A stretch of 64,000 nt of DNA. Source: Pelargonium tetragonum (lineage: Eukaryota > Streptophyta > Magnoliopsida > Geraniales > Geraniaceae). The stretch covers positions 1-64,000 of the forward strand of contig JAYMTL010000071.1 in the NCBI GenBank assembly GCA_036897445.1, written 5' to 3'. A program made the translations under genes and the position numbers. Each line of letters starts with the position of its first letter. Within the stretch, counting starts at the first letter, position 1. Below are positions 23,178-36,785 of this stretch, in pieces. The notes beneath the pieces are model-generated. The model had not been told where the DNA came from. It made no database searches and saw nothing but the letters and a program-made list of their open reading frames with translations.

Positions 23178-25429
23178 AAAGCGGGCAGTTTATTTACTCA
23201 TGGGGCTGCGAGTGTGGGGAGGCAGAAAAGGGATTTGTTCTATATAAGTATATAGGCGATTTCCTTTAATAAAGGAGAGTACATTAAGGTTTTTTTAGCC
23301 CCCTTAGGATCTCAGGGAATACTAATACAGTAGTTACAATAAGTGCAGGTATCAAGGCTAAAAGGGTTGTAGCTGTTTAGAAGTTCCTGAAACCGGGGTT
23401 TTTAAAGGGGAATAGCAGGGCCCACAGAAATAGCTAGAGGTACAAGCAGTAAGTCTCTAAGGGCTCGTACTCAACTACAGAATACAAGTATAGCTAATAA
23501 GATACAGAGTGCGAAGGTTACATCTCTGGAGAAAAGTTTAGGGGTTGTAGGGCTTTTCAAGAGAGTTCTATTTCTTATTTCTAAAGACTTGTTAATATAG
23601 ACTAAAAAGGGGCACACTAAAGAAAGAGCTCCGGCGGATCCAGTTTTCTTAAAATTCTCGGAGTCTTTTCTTAAGTTAAGAAGTAAACCCTAAAAAAAGA
23701 CCGAAAATATTACAAGTATGGGGCTAAGCAACCTTTTTTAATAGTAGGCTTTAATACATAGCATAAAAAGGAAAGACTAAACCTTTCATAAAGCAGAAGA
23801 TAACTAAGGAAAGAAGGCCCTGCGCAGAGCTCTTAACTTAGGAGACTCTTCTTTATAGGCTTTTCAGAAGGATTTCGAGAGAATCTTAAATTAGTATAAC
23901 TCAAGCCTCCTCTGTATCGAGAACTCTTTTCTTTATCACCAAGGGAGTTTGTACCTAACTATGCAACAACGGGACTCCCAATACTTTAGTACAATACTTT
24001 AGTAAAAGGGTATCCGGGAAACAAAGGAAACTTTGCCTTCTCTTCTGACTCACCCCTGTATATTTTATATACTGCCGAGGTTTGCCTTTAAGAATTCAAT
24101 TTTAGTGTACCCATGCTTTTTAGTATTTGTCTAATTTTTGGCATTTTACAATTCAGTATCAGTCAGTAGTATATAGAAGCTTTGTATGACTTCCTTATGG
24201 AGCTCTCGTTGTTAGTTACTTTTGTAGTATAAAGACTCCTCTCAGTACCGGTACCCAGAGACTCGGCCTAGACCCTAAAATATTAACTCCAGAAATTTGA
24301 GTTTTGAATAAACCCTTAAGAGTAACGGAGAAAAGTTTATATTAGCGACCCCTGGAAATCCTTCAGAAATTTGTCGATAAAACACAGACTAACCTGACCC
24401 TGACCGCTTTGTTTACTATAGTAGGATTCTTTTATATATTATTTATACGTCAATCAAACAATAATTGGAAAAAGTCAAAGTATATACAAATTCTTCCTTT
24501 TATCTTGAATTTGGGTGCCTTTTTAGTTAGAGGATACTTTTTAGTTTAGTATGATTTGAAACTCCTAGATATAAAAAGTCGGAGTTAAGACTTAGGGAAG
24601 TGCCTAGTAGGTAAGTATTCCCCACTATTTTATTATGGCTTTGACTTTGATGTAATAAAGCTCGTAGCAGCGTGTTAATTTAGAGGTTTAGGAAGTCAAA
24701 GCGTAGCTACAGCTTTTCCTTTTAAGATTTATGGGGTGTCCTATAACATTCCTAACCTAAGTGCAGGTTGTAGATTCCACGTTCCAGAGCATAAGGTATT
24801 GGGTAGGATAGCTGGAGTGATTTTTCCAGTCGGATATAAGGGAGAGTTCCCTAAATAAACACCCAAAGCAGCGGCTTTTCTTGGGATCATAAAAGTATAA
24901 GCAATCCTGCGAAGTTCCTTTGTCATATAATATTTGCTAGGCCCTTAAAAAAATTTCCTTAAAAGTCAATTAATAAGAATAAAAGTCTTGCCACTAAGCC
25001 TATAAGGAACTCTTTTCTATAGCGGATCACGGATGTTTGACCAGAATCCGCATTTTTCTATTTACCTACAAATATTTAAAATGAAGCGCTCCTTGTTTCT
25101 CCGACCTAAAACGGATTACGTATACGAAGTAAATGGCATAAAATTCTACTCGGGCCTTACTAACACAAGTAAAAGTAGGATCCTTAAATTAGAGCAACTA
25201 GAGTTTCTGCCAACGTAGGAATGCCCTGTGCCTTAACTCCTAGGTTTCTTGTTTACAGAACTTGTTTCTGTAAGTAATTTCCAAAGATGTAACTAGAGCC
25301 CTTTACTTTAAGGATCCGTAAGAATAATCGGGTTCCTCACTCAACTTATCTACAATAAAAAGGAATCCTTAGGGCTGGGTTTTAATTCCTGGACAAGTCC
25401 TGTACTCAAGTACAATACGCTAAAAAAAA
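23178..25429. other. Spacer with small repeats
   Basis: No supported gene. It holds copy 1 of the Q repeat (23,322-23,349) and a near-perfect 13-bp tandem duplication of AATACTTTAGTAC at 23,980-24,004. Confidence 0.5.
23322..23349 (+). repeat. Q repeat, copy 1
   Basis: TAATACAGTAGTTACAATAA followed by GTGCAGG matches 34,352-34,378 with only a few substitutions. It is a short dispersed pair with no assigned function. Confidence 0.5.
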
Positions 25430-25516
25430 GATAAAAGTCCTTATCAAAAGTATATAGTTTTAAGTTCCTCTTAATATTATAAAGTAAGAAGGAAAAAGAA
25501 GATAGGAATACCCCTT
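25430..25516 (+). repeat. Possible R repeat, copy R8
   Basis: TTTAAGTTCCTCTTAA (25,459-25,474), TATAAAGTAAGAAGG and GGAATACCCCTT (25,505-25,516) follow the order of the second half of R3. The first half (CAGTCGG region) is missing or unrecognisable. Probable truncated copy. Confidence 0.35.
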
Positions 25517-28059
25517 TCCCCAAAAATTTGTCTTACACCTGTAACATAAAGAAAATCTTGGTTTATACTTACTTCAGAGCTAAAAAAATCTTACGTAGAT
25601 TAGGGGTATCCTTGAAGGATACCGTACCAAAAGCCTATTGAATCGTAACAAAAAGGGGTATCTTGAAAATTAAGAGTTTTGTGTTGTGACATCCATACCA
25701 AAGAATAGCACTAGTTAACTCGCCACCTATATATATTTAAGCACACATCCAAAACTGAATCTAGAAAGGGGAATTCTACCACCTAATATAACCTTTCATA
25801 CGGAACTCAGAAAGTTTTCGTTGGTTTGCTTGTCTTCAGGATATATAATTTAAGACTTTTTTTGTATTTAAAATAGGCTTAATCTTAGCCCTCAGTGCGA
25901 AATTTGAAATTCTCAACAGTTATGATAGAAACGAGTAAACCCCTGGAAAGTTTTCTTTTAGACTGAGCATCCTAAGAGTTTCGTAGTTGATTGAACGACT
26001 CTGATCTGAAATGAGAGCTTATAAACTTCAATTTTAAAAAGGGATGCCCGTTAATCCTAAGGGAAGGGTGGAATGAGAGTGCCCCTAAACAGCTTCTTGT
26101 TACTTTTTAAGCCGGGACTCTGTACTTTGCTATTCTAAAAAATACAAACAAATTGAGCAAGGAGCAAGAGTTTTTAAATCTACTAATCTATCAGAAGTGG
26201 GAACCTTTGCTATAGCTCTAAGCAATTCTTGTAGGCTTACCCTGTTGTCTTATTTACAATACCTCTATCTAATATACATATACCTCTACTGCATACTAGT
26301 TCTTTTTAAGAATATGTCTGCCCTGCCCCTTTTAGCTTTCAATACTAGTATACCAATCACTATTACTCTATTTACTGCAGCAATGGCAAAACTTTTATTT
26401 AATTCATTTTAATTAAGAGCCTTAAAAAAAGGAACATCTTAAGTGTTTATTTGGAGCAACAGCCTTAGGATAAGTTTTGCTTTTACTGCAGAGCCTTTCC
26501 AAATTAGGTTTAGATACTTTAGAATATCCGTGTTTAATTTAATCAAAACTCCTCCTTAGACCAAACTTGTTTTGGGCTTTTTTATAGGCTTTTCGCTTAA
26601 ATAAAGGTAAATCTGGTTGCTTGATTATCAAAGGAAGTAATAACTAGGTAACTAGGTCTATAAGGCATTTTCTTGTTATTTTTAGATATGGATATACCTT
26701 GAAAAGGGGATTTTTTGTCTATTTATTACTTGTGAAAAGACCTTGAGTTGGATCTTTAGCATGTAGAATTTCCTCGTTATTAGAGCTTTTTACTCACTAT
26801 CTTTCTCTTCAAAATTTTAATACAAAATAAGTTTCGGTCACTACACCAGTTATATTCGTTTAATCTATACAAAATCAAGCTATTAGAAACACATAATAAT
26901 AGCGGAGGCTGCGCTTTAACTCCGTTAGGAACTATCATTATGCGGGAATACAGAAGTTCATGGTGTTTACCCCAGCTCGTTATATTCTTTTTAGACCTCC
27001 TGAAATTTTATAAAGGTAAGCTAGAAAGGAGGCCCTTTATGTGCTTTTTATGAATGAGCAACCCTTCAATTCAATTTTTATAGTATAACTCGACAAGTTT
27101 TGCTTATAAGTCCAAGTCCGTTTGATTACGGAATCTTGATACAAGCTAAGTTTTTGTAAGTTCCTGTTAAGAGAAAATTCTCTTTATCTTTTTGTATTAG
27201 ACCTAAACTTAAGAAGTCCATGGGTTAATATAGAATATATAGAGATCTCCAAACTGGAAAAGGTAGCCCTAGCAATTTCTATTTAAGGAAGGTGATTTTT
27301 ATGTGCAAGATTAATTAAAGTTGTAGGCTCTAGAGCCATAAGAATCCTTGCTAAACGCTTTTCGTGTCCCTTTTTAAGGTATGTTGTTAGCAGTATAAGG
27401 AACCTAGTTAGTCTCGAGTATAGGAGTCACTTTAGTGACTACTACTTTAGGGGCATCCTGCTTCCGGAGTATCTAAGTGTAAAATAGCTCCGAGATTACC
27501 TGTTAAAAAGAGTCGATACAGTATCTATATCCATTGTTAACTGGGTTTTGTATAAATAGAATTCCTCTAAAAAAGTCGGACTCCTCTGGTACATAATAAC
27601 AAAAGGCACTCCCTATGGATTCTATATACAGAAAGAATTTCAAAGTCTTACATAAGCAGTTCCCCACTTAGGCTTCTACTTTATCGGAAGAGAGCTACTA
27701 TAAAAGGGCACGGACGTCTCGGGATAAGCCTTATACGATAAACAAACAGGATACTGAGCCCCAAATCCCTCGTATTAAGAATCAATCTTACTCGGCCTTC
27801 AATAAAGAGAAAGATTTCGTGCTGTAGCACTCTTACTTGCAAAAAATTCTTTTTGGTCCTAATCTCCTTAAAGCTGTATGCTCATGTAATTTCATTATTA
27901 AGGGGTTTCCTATTTATCTAACGTAGAACCTTGGGATAAAAACTGCAGCTATTCGGTAGACCTAGAATTCAGAGAGTTCTGCAATAGACGACACCTAAAT
28001 GCTCAAACTCGCTAGCTTTACGTTTTCAGACTTTCGAAACCTCTAGTGTATAGCTCCAA
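25517..28059. other. Spacer, no gene recognised
   Basis: No supported gene. A 71-codon plus frame at 26,197-26,412 is rich in Leu, Ile and Tyr, but AT-rich chance frames often look hydrophobic. No start context or homology supports it. Confidence 0.5.
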
Positions 28060-28128
28060 AACTCCGTATTTTAATGGTTAAAGTGTAAGTTACTTTTACG
28101 AATGCCAAAGGGTTCAAATCCCGGGGAA
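28060..28128 (+). tRNA. tRNA-like sequence, Val-like UAC loop, probably a pseudogene
   Basis: The parts appear in tRNA order. There is a D-arm, TTTT-AATGGTT-AAAG (28,069-28,083), then an anticodon arm, TGTAA-GTTACTT-TTACG (28,084-28,100), with five pairs including one T-G and a seven-base loop reading UAC. A T-loop, TTCAAAT, follows at 28,113-28,119. The acceptor strands CTCCG and CGGGG pair over five bases with one wobble, but the two outer pairs fail and the T-stem is short of bases on its 3' side. The anticodon would be valine UAC if real. I favour a decayed tRNA. Confidence 0.4.
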
Positions 28129-31100
28129 ACCCTTGACTTACAATACTTCTAGCTTTGTTACATTTTCTTGTATTCCTGGATATCCGTGAAAATTTTATTC
28201 GTTTCAAACAAAAATTGCAGTAGTGGGCTTCGCACCCTAGGGAGTTTATAAACTATATTTATGACTTATGTGATTGGAAAATTCTTAATCTAAAAGGAAG
28301 AAATTTAGTAAATCCGCCTCTTTTTTGGTAGAGTCTTTTCCCTAGAATAGGCTTAAAAAGGCTTCTCCACTGTAAACAAATTCATTAGTCTAGAGTTTCT
28401 TATACATTAAGTAGAAATCCGCAATATATTTCATATCTGTAAAATCAAGGAATACTCTGGAGTAAAGCCCATTACATTAATAAGGGAGCTAATTCCAGTA
28501 AAGTAATACTCTAATTCTCTATAAACTTAGGCCTTGCTGCGCTTATAGGCCCTTGGTATCCTATTAAATAAATTCAAGTCTGACAAAACCTTTTTTGTGA
28601 ATCCCACGGATACTAGTGTCCTCTTTTAGAATCCTAATTTTAGAACTCTTGTGGAAATTACAAAGAAATTTGGAATAAATACTATACTAGATCCTTGAAA
28701 AATCCTCTAACAAAAGATTTGGAACCTGTTACTCCTATATTTCTTTTTATTTCGAGAATTAAAACCACCAGAGCTCTCTTACATAGGCAGCTTATTTTAT
28801 CAAGTAAAGGGACCACATTAAAAGTAAAAAGAGAGATTTTCTAATTGAAAAAGCCTTCTTAAACCTGAAAAAGGACTCTTTTAAAAGTAAATAATTTTCT
28901 AAAAAGATAAAATGGAATGCCTATTAAAGCAAATATTACTATCAAGAATAGCTTTATCATCTGTTTAGATACTCTCTGTAAGGTGTTTGTACTACTTTGC
29001 GTTCGATTAAACTTTTTATTCATACTTTTTACCGGGCTTTTTGTAAATAAAAAAGGGAGACTTCCTAAGGGTTTAGTGGGGTACTCCTATTTTCTTCCTC
29101 TTTGTCTTTGGTTCTTGCAGTCTAGCACAAGATTTGACTTGCTATAAAATAACTATAGACTGGTTTTTCTCTAGCGCCTGTATATCCATACCCAACAGCT
29201 GTGGAGAATAGCTGCAGTAATATAAAACCAACCCTTATTGTTTGTTATATTTTTCTATTGCCAAAATTGCCTAATACTGAGTCTTTCCGCTGTCTCTCTA
29301 AAAACTAAATCTTTCTGAATTCTTTCTTTTGCTTTCTCAGGCAAGGTATACGTTTTTAGGAATTAATCACGAACTATCATCTCAAAGTCCTATGTATCTA
29401 AAATTGGCTAAGCCCTGTCTTTGTCTCTCCTTGTTTCTACTCTACGTCTATTATTCTAATAAGGAAACGTGGTATACAAAACACGAAGTATTGGGATTCC
29501 CTAAATAAATTAAGAAAGGTGCTTACTAAATTTTGGTGTATAACCCCTGTGTCTCCTCGTGCTTTAACTGGAATAGAAATGCTAAAGTAAGTTTAAAAGA
29601 TATAAAGTAAGACAAAGCTAAAATGAACTGCTTTTTTTATTAAGAATTTAAGAAAAAATTCTTTTTTTCAAGTTGGACTCTTTTCTCTTTTTTGATGTAA
29701 GGAAAGCTTAAAAATAGAAATACGGAATACTTAGGTTATATATTACTCTATGGATACCAAGTAGACCCTGTTACGCAAGCAAATACTAGGAATCCCATTA
29801 TACTTCACATGAGTTTTAATTACTTAACAAGGAGCTCCTTTCCTTATAGTACGGGTCTCCTTCGTAGAGGCTGGGATTAACCACAAACTACTTAGCTTTT
29901 TAATCAGTATACTCTTTTTTAATTTAAACCTCAAGGTTATACCTTTAGTCCTTGATATGAGGGGCTCACTATCTAACTCTAACCCTTACTAGATTTCATA
30001 GCGAAATCTTGTTACATAAAATAAGGATTGATTTTCTCATTAGTTAACCTTACGTAACTTCAATTTTGGAGTTTTATTCATTTCCCATACTTCTGAGTAA
30101 CCCTCTATATCCTGGCGCTTAGGAAATCCACCCAATTCTTAATAAGTTAATGTTTTTGCTTTTATTTACTATGAAAGCGAGCCTATTAGTATACTAACAC
30201 TTCCTGCCCACTTAGTTTTCCTTTGGTTTATCTGTTCATCTTTTAGTTTAATGTAGCCTCTTAAGGTAATTGCAAAAACTCTTATTAATTAAGGAAGATT
30301 CTAAAACCCTCCTTTTTGACTGGGGCTAAGTAATTCGAGTACTTATTTACAGAAAACTCTTACAGAACTTACACATAAGGACATTATACTAACCTCTTGT
30401 TTAGCAATTATATAGGATGAATTTCTTTAGTTATCTTTCTATTTTTCTTTTTAAGGGGAATCCAGCTATTTATAGAATAAAAATTGAAAATTAGGTAGGC
30501 AAGGGATCCTTTTTTAAGGAGGTCCATAAGAAAATCGCTAATCTTGTGCAGGATATAGCGAATTCCAGGATATCCTTTAGACTATATGAATATGAATGAA
30601 GAAGGGGTATGGACTTTTAATACGGGTTATTACCACGAGCAGAGTTATGAGGAGAATCTAAATGAGAAATAGGATAAGCTAGACAAAATACGCCTTGTAC
30701 TATACGTAAGCGAGAGGAATCTAGAGCCTTGCAGCTAAAAAACTTTAAGAGTAAGGGGTTAATATACCCGAATTGCAGGGTTTCTATCCGCTTTATTTAT
30801 TTTATATACTTGTGAAAGCCCCACGGATAACAAAATGAAATGCATTGCTTCAAGTATCCCTAATATATCATAACTATAAAGTATAGTTGAACTCTTAATA
30901 TAAACTAAGCTAGATATAAAGTTTTTTGTTCCTTTTGACGAGAAACCTTTATAGGAGATATAGATTAGTACTAGAGCAAGATAAGGATTCTAATAAAGAG
31001 TATCTAATCAATGAAGTAGATAAGGGGTAAAGAAATCCGTTTAGTATGCAATATATTAAGGAGGGTATCCAGCCACTTTTAGTTTCCTCACATGTATATA

Positions 31101-31663
31101 CAAGACACCTCTAAAATAGGGCCGAATTGTACTAAAGACCTGGAATTAGCTCTATCATGACATAAAAAGCAACCCTATAAACCAGGAACTACCTAAAATA
31201 AAGCATCCCGATATAGAATTACACCCCTTTTTATTAACCCTGAAAACCAAAGCGGAGGCTCTCCTATAGACGTTTATTCTAATAAGTAGCGGGTAAGTCA
31301 GAAGAAGTAGAATAAGTCGGTGGGTCTCATAGGGTGAGTGTACCTATTAATACCTATCTACTTCTACTATAACTAAAAAAGAACTATAAATAATATATAA
31401 GACTTTACTTGCCTCTATCTCTCGATTTAGCTACCATTAGCTGCGGGGAATCCTCCTTACAATACAACAATCGCAAGGCCCATAACGTAAGAATCCCTAT
31501 GTTCTAGCTAAAGTACAGGTATCTCTTTATTAATCAGTTTAGCTCCAGCCCACCAAAATAGAATTCACTAAAATAACTAAAGATACAGAAGTAATAGACA
31601 GAAACAGTCTAACTAATAAGTAACTAAAGCAAAGAAGTCAAGTGTTGTAGAGTGTATCTATAC
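28129..31663. other. Spacer, no gene recognised
   Basis: About 3.5 kb without a supported gene. The 76-codon frame at 28,917-29,147 is within chance length. Confidence 0.5.
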
Positions 31664-31819
31664 ATGTTCTTTATACTATCAAACCTTAACCTCCTTCTCT
31701 ACGTTACAGTCGGGAACAGGGACTATTACACTCTACTAGGCACTATTCTCTTAAACAATAAAGACAGAAGCAGGAGGAAAAGAAAATGTAGGATGACTAT
31801 AACTGGAACTGGAAAATAA
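31664..31819 (+). CDS. Small frame through R2, doubtful
   Basis: ATG at 31,664 opens a 51-codon frame: a hydrophobic first 16 residues (MFFILSNLNLLLYVTV), then GNRDYY, then a basic stretch near residues 35-43. It spans the whole R2 repeat. The other R copies carry stops or length changes that break this frame, so purifying selection on a peptide is not supported. I record it because the hydrophobic-then-basic layout is peptide-like, but I think it is a chance frame in a repeat. Confidence 0.12.
   Translation: MFFILSNLNLLLYVTVGNRDYYTLLGTILLNNKDRSRRKRKCRMTITGTGK
31703..31779 (+). repeat. R repeat, copy R2
   Basis: Strong member. GTTACAGTCGGGAACAGGGA begins at 31,703, followed by TTACACTCTACTAGGC, CTCTTAAACAATAAAGACAG and CAGGAGGA. 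It aligns with R3 over the whole length with one single-base length difference. Just upstream, at about 31,673-31,693, is a decayed counterpart of the conserved 14-mer region (ATACTATC...TTAACCTCC against ATACTACT...ATTACCTCC at 36.8 kb). This shows that R and the 14-mer once travelled together here too. Confidence 0.65.
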
Positions 31820-34351
31820 AAAGCAGCCTAAGATCCAAGTCACATTAAGTCAGAAAAGTCAAAGGAAAAATAAGAAGTTGGGTGTTACTCTAGTGTCAGG
31901 GCCTGTCTTTTCTGAAAGAATTGAATGAGTTTTTCCTCAGGCGCCCCAGTCACTAACTAGCTGGGAATAAAAGGCTTTCTCTTAAACATAAGTAGTAATA
32001 GGCATGGAATTTTAAAGGATAAATAGGATTCTAAACTCAAAAGGGCTTACTTCTTTCAGAAGACCCATGCAAAAAGGAAGGTCATTTTGTTTTTATACCC
32101 TTAACTGGTTAGACTCAAGTATCTGATTCTGTATTTTCCTTTATTATCTTAATCTAGCAAGCCAAGTTACAGGTATATACAAGTGTACTCCGTGTGTTAT
32201 ACTTTGTAGAACTTAAACTCTCTTATAGGAGGCGTTGAATAAAAAGGCCAGAGTTAAAGACACTCTATGTAAGTGAGTCTTCTATGGGTATAGCTTCATA
32301 AGAGTAATTCCTGATTACAGCCTCTGAATTTTTAGGGGATTTGCTTAACTATGACTAGAGTAAAACTTTTAGAACCAATTTCCCTTTAGTTTTCATTACA
32401 TATTTTAGGTTTTCTCAGATTGCTTTGTTTACATCTGCAACAGAATCCCATTCCATTTATTTTAGAATTCCTAATATTCCTTGCAGTCTGGGACTCTTCC
32501 CTTTAGCTTTTGTTAAGGTCTTCCCCCAATCGGCTAATTCCGAAAGGCTCTCCCTTACGGATATGTGATAAAGGCAGATAAAAAAACTCTTTGCTTAAGG
32601 AAACTTACTTAGAAACTTCCTATCTAGTTAAGCGGCTAACCTCTAAGAGACCCTTTTTACTATCTTCCTAAACAGCAGACCTTGAGCTTTTCTTATCTTA
32701 CGTTCTTGTTTATTCCTAGAAGTACAAATCCTCTATACTTTATTATAACTTTAGTTCTACACACCAATGTCCTTACACAGGAAACAGGGAAGTCCTTTAA
32801 TGAACTTTCTTGTAGGTTTTTATATTACCTATTTCCTAAGAGCTTAAACTAGCTTGTTCTGATTTAGTTGTTTTCGCTAGTAAGACATTTTACAAAAAAG
32901 AAAAGCTAAATAAAAAAACCTGAAAAATCCTTTCAGAAACGAAGAAAAAGGTTCCTTATGTGCCTTTTCTCAAAAAAACTCCACTAAAAGTATACCGGTT
33001 TTGAACTTTATAAAAATTTCTTAATGAGAGCCCCTTTTTTCTTCATTCATAGGGATACTTAGTTTAATTTGAATAGTGACACTTTAAATTGTGTATTATA
33101 GATAATACTGGCGAAACCCTATAGTAAGGAGGGTTGGGACTGGAGCAAGGAAAATTTTAGTAGTATTTAAAGTATAGTATGTAACTGAATTCTGAAAGAA
33201 AGTAAGAGCTTCTTTTAGAATTTTTCAATAGAACATTACCAGGATTTTCATATAAGGTAATTAGGAAAGTGTATACTTGTTCCCTCAGTGAGCTCTTTCA
33301 AGTTTGACTTGGTACCCTTTTTTTCTAGTGCGTCACTTATTGTTAGTACAAGGAAGAAATTCTCAACTAAGCTACTTTTCTAAACCCCTATGCAGACTAT
33401 CTGTCTCGAAGCTCTGAGTAAGGAAACACTTGGATAATAGAAGTCTTTTTCAGGGGGTGGTAATGGCTTATTTGTACTAGCTAAGAGATGGGTTGTATAT
33501 ATACATATTTAATAGAAGTGTGCATGAGCCTAGCATTTAGTTTTTTAGACTTTTCGCTTAGCTTAATGTAAACTTGAACTCGGGTTATTGAAGTAGGATT
33601 TCCTTATGGGATTTCATAAAGCTTCCCATATCTAGGATAAGTGTAGGTAGGGGTAGTCCCTGCTTTTAAAAAGAAGATATTTTCCTATTAACCTCCCCCG
33701 TAAAGAGGTTCTCTAATTAAATTGTATGAACAGATACTTTAATTTAAGGAAAAACAAATCTTAATACCTCTAGGATAAGCAGCAAGAGCCCCTCTGCCAT
33801 GGACTTTTTATAATATCCACTTACAGCTTTTAGAAGAAACAAAGCGACCTGCGATCGCATAACCCTTTACTGTGCTTTCAAGTTACGACAAAACTAAGAG
33901 CCCAGAACCCGTCTTTTTGTAGAGAAATGCCCGGATTGAATTTCTTATATTTAGCTTTTAGTTTTTAACTCCAGACTAGAGTTTAAGATATATAGAGATC
34001 TTCGAGCAGACTCTGAAGTAAAATGAGCCCTCTTTCAATCTGGAAAAACGACCTTAACTAATAACTTGTCATATTCCTATAAAGCACAAGGTCTAGACCT
34101 AACAAAAACTCTTTGAAGTTACTCGCATGACTCTTACAATCTACAATTAATTGAATTACCTCTATAACGACAAGAACACCCGAGGTAAGCTTGCTTAAAG
34201 AAACCTACTATCTGTTATAACCCATAGACAATATCAGTTACTACTTAATACAATATATACAATTGAAGAACCTACTATTTTGTACTTGTACTATCTATAG
34301 CTATATAAATAAAGTAACCAATACACCATATTAACTCTAATAAGTATATAA

Positions 34352-34378
34352 TAATACTGTAGCTACAATAAGCACAGG
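34352..34378 (+). repeat. Q repeat, copy 2
   Basis: TAATACTGTAGCTACAATAA followed by GCACAGG pairs with 23,322-23,349. The core shared by both is ACAATAAG. Confidence 0.5.
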
Positions 34379-35282
34379 GAAAACCCTAACAGCAATACAG
34401 TCTCTGTTGTAGCGCTTACTCTTCCCCCCTTCCTACTGCTTCTAATAAAAGGAAGTAGAGCCGCTTCTCCTGTTGCTACTCTTCCTGCTATAGGTACTCC
34501 TAAAGCAAAAAAGTAGAAAGAACTGAGTTTTCGCTTTTCTAAACCAAATCATAGGCAAGCTCCCTTAGCTATAATCGTATTTATGTTATAAAAATCTAAG
34601 CTAGTATGTTTATAGAGCTCCTCTATTAATTAAGAGAATTGACTTTTTTCCAAGAGTTTCACTTAATTGGTTCCGGTCAAATGGGAAAGGCATTGGGATT
34701 TCCATGGAAGTAAAGGTTCCAATCAAGTAAGCCATAGAGCTGTGACTAACAAAGAGAGTATATGCTTTTTGGTTATAACGCAAGAAGGGCGTTTTATACG
34801 GACCCTGATATTGATAAAGGAGTTCTATACTGACTAGCTTGGGACTTACGAGGAAACTGGAAGGTCCTTTTTTATGCCTTTAGAGCGCCTACTTACTCTT
34901 ATTAATAATAAACTCTAATAATAAGAAAGATAGTGTAGTATTAAGATAAAGTACTTACTTGAAGCTTCCTTAGTAAGGGGTAACCCGATACCTTTTCACG
35001 AGTTCAAATATTGTTTTTTATGAATTAGCATAACAGGGTCTTCTATTTGTTTTGTTATTTTGACGTTTTCCGGAGTACTATCCTTTAGAAGACTTTTAAC
35101 GGTCACTTAGACCTTTATATAACCTATGAGTAAGTAAAGGAGTACGCACAACACGAGCAAATAGGTCTAGTGTGGAGAGCTTTAACCCCCTTCCTTTTAT
35201 AAAGCCGCTGTTGAAGCGGTATAATCAAAATTTTAGAGACACGAAATTCCCTTTTGGAGAAAGGAAGTAGGCTAAGTATAAC

Positions 35283-35320
35283 AAAGTTCTTGCATGCTCT
35301 TAAAGTTCTTGCATGCTCTT
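35283..35320 (+). repeat. Perfect 19-bp tandem duplication
   Basis: AAAGTTCTTGCATGCTCTT occurs twice head to tail without a mismatch. It is the longest perfect tandem copy I found and must be recent relative to the dispersed repeats. Confidence 0.9.
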
Positions 35321-36617
35321 TTAGTTTATACCACTTGATATAAAACCCGAAAACGTACCTTATAGCCAGGCCTACCCATAGCATAATATTGGACCAACCT
35401 AGAAATCCGATTTCCGTACGCTAAGAAAAGATAAAAGCGGAAAGTTACTCTACAAAGGATAGGCTCTAGTGAAATTGCGAATAAGGTTTCTTAAGAGTAT
35501 ATAGATTGCGAAGTTAAAAAGAAGGAGATCGCCTGTAGAAAAAAAGGATCCTCAGACCGGCTTGTGTATGTTTTTTCTCCCTTTCCTTGATTTCCTTGAC
35601 AAAAATTTCCGCTATAAAAGTCAAATCTTTGAGACTGTATATTTATCAAGCCTAATACTCTTCTTTTACCTATATAAAGTAGAAAAATAAAGCAAAAAAC
35701 TCTCAGATAAAATAATATAGGGAAAGGATACCTGTGGGCTGCCAAGTAAACTAAGAAGTTTTTCCTTTAAACACCCCTTGTAGTAACCTGTTTAGTCTAT
35801 ATTGTTTTTACAAAAATAGAAAAGTAGAGCTTCTGTGTATCATAGTGAGATACATAGGATGTCACCGTATTGCAGTTTCTAATTCAGGTCATATAGGTTT
35901 CTGTTAGTCCCACAAAAATGAAATTCAAATTAAGGGAATCCTGCATAAGCTAACTTATAGGAAAGCGTAAGCACTAAAATATTAATTAATCCTGGTGATT
36001 AGGGAGGAGAGTGCAAACATAAAAGGGATTCCTGAGGGTACGAAGGCTATATGCGCAATCAGAGACGTAGCTATACGCATTAGTTTACTTTATACAGTAC
36101 TGGAAAAAGACTTGAACCTTTAAAAAAGTCTTGCAAATGTATACTTAGTTATATGCTTTACAAAGTGTAAGGCAAGGGGGGTATACAACTTGTCGAAGGA
36201 AAAAATCCAAAAACTCTTTCTTTATTAAAAATTTTTTGTTCTAATTTCTTTTTTTTAAGGGAGTTCCTATTATATTAAAAACTAATAGTTAATACAAGAG
36301 GGTCTAAAGTAACTTAGCGGGAAAACCTTCCATTCACAACCTGAAAGTCTTGTCTTTTTATGGGTTCCTTTTTCTTTAACTGAAAGTCTTTACTATAAAT
36401 GTATAAGAAATTTAGGGTGTAGGGTATGGTTAGGGTAAAGAGGACCCCTAGAGTTTTTAAGAGGTAACTTTTTTCTTTTCCAGGAATACCCGTAGAGTAT
36501 CCTTTATTATTCCGCCCTTTAAAATTGAAAGTAAGACCTTACCAAGTCCTCTAGTCCAAAATTAAGGAGTATCGCTGGAAAGACTGGGAAGAGTGTGAAG
36601 TAGGTCTTAAGTTACAG

Positions 36618-36660
36618 AAGTCCGTAACATTTATGGGACTAGAACCCCCAGCATTCCCGT
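36618..36660 (-). repeat. T1 repeat in composite unit A
   Basis: Plus-strand text GTAACATTTATGGGACTAGA (36,624-36,643) then ACCCCCAGCATTCCCG. Read on the minus strand it is T-arm-like (GGGGG-TTCTAGT-CCCAT). It matches the 41,974-42,011 copy through CCCATAAATGTTAC and GACTT, with two or three mismatches. It is the first part of composite unit A (36,618-36,886). Confidence 0.6.
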
Positions 36661-36665
36661 ATTTG

Positions 36666-36675
36666 GGTTATAATG
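36666..36675 (+). repeat. GGTTATAATG decamer, copy 1
   Basis: Identical decamer found also at 37,011-37,020 and 38,344-38,353, all on the plus strand. In two of the three cases it lies 5-40 bp after T1 and before the 14-mer. It resembles a TATAAT box, but no transcription evidence is available from sequence. Confidence 0.45.
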
Positions 36676-36785
36676 GAGGAAAAGTTTAGCAAATTAAAGT
36701 AAACAAGAGGTTGCATCTCTTTCCCGAGGTATTTAAAGTTAAAGTTTTGTTGTTGGTCCTAGTGAAAAACTAGACTTAATACTAC

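Larger units (their letters stand above)
31820..36617. other. Spacer with small repeats
   Basis: About 4.8 kb without a supported gene. It contains Q copy 2 (34,352) and the 19-bp tandem duplication at 35,283. Minus-strand frames at 35,124-35,384 and 35,491-35,745 (84-86 codons) are within chance length; the first runs through the tandem duplication. Confidence 0.5.

Noticed and set aside
25640-25660. TCGTAACAA string, like the end of small-subunit rRNA
   Set aside because: No decoding-region partner or flanking rRNA sequence.
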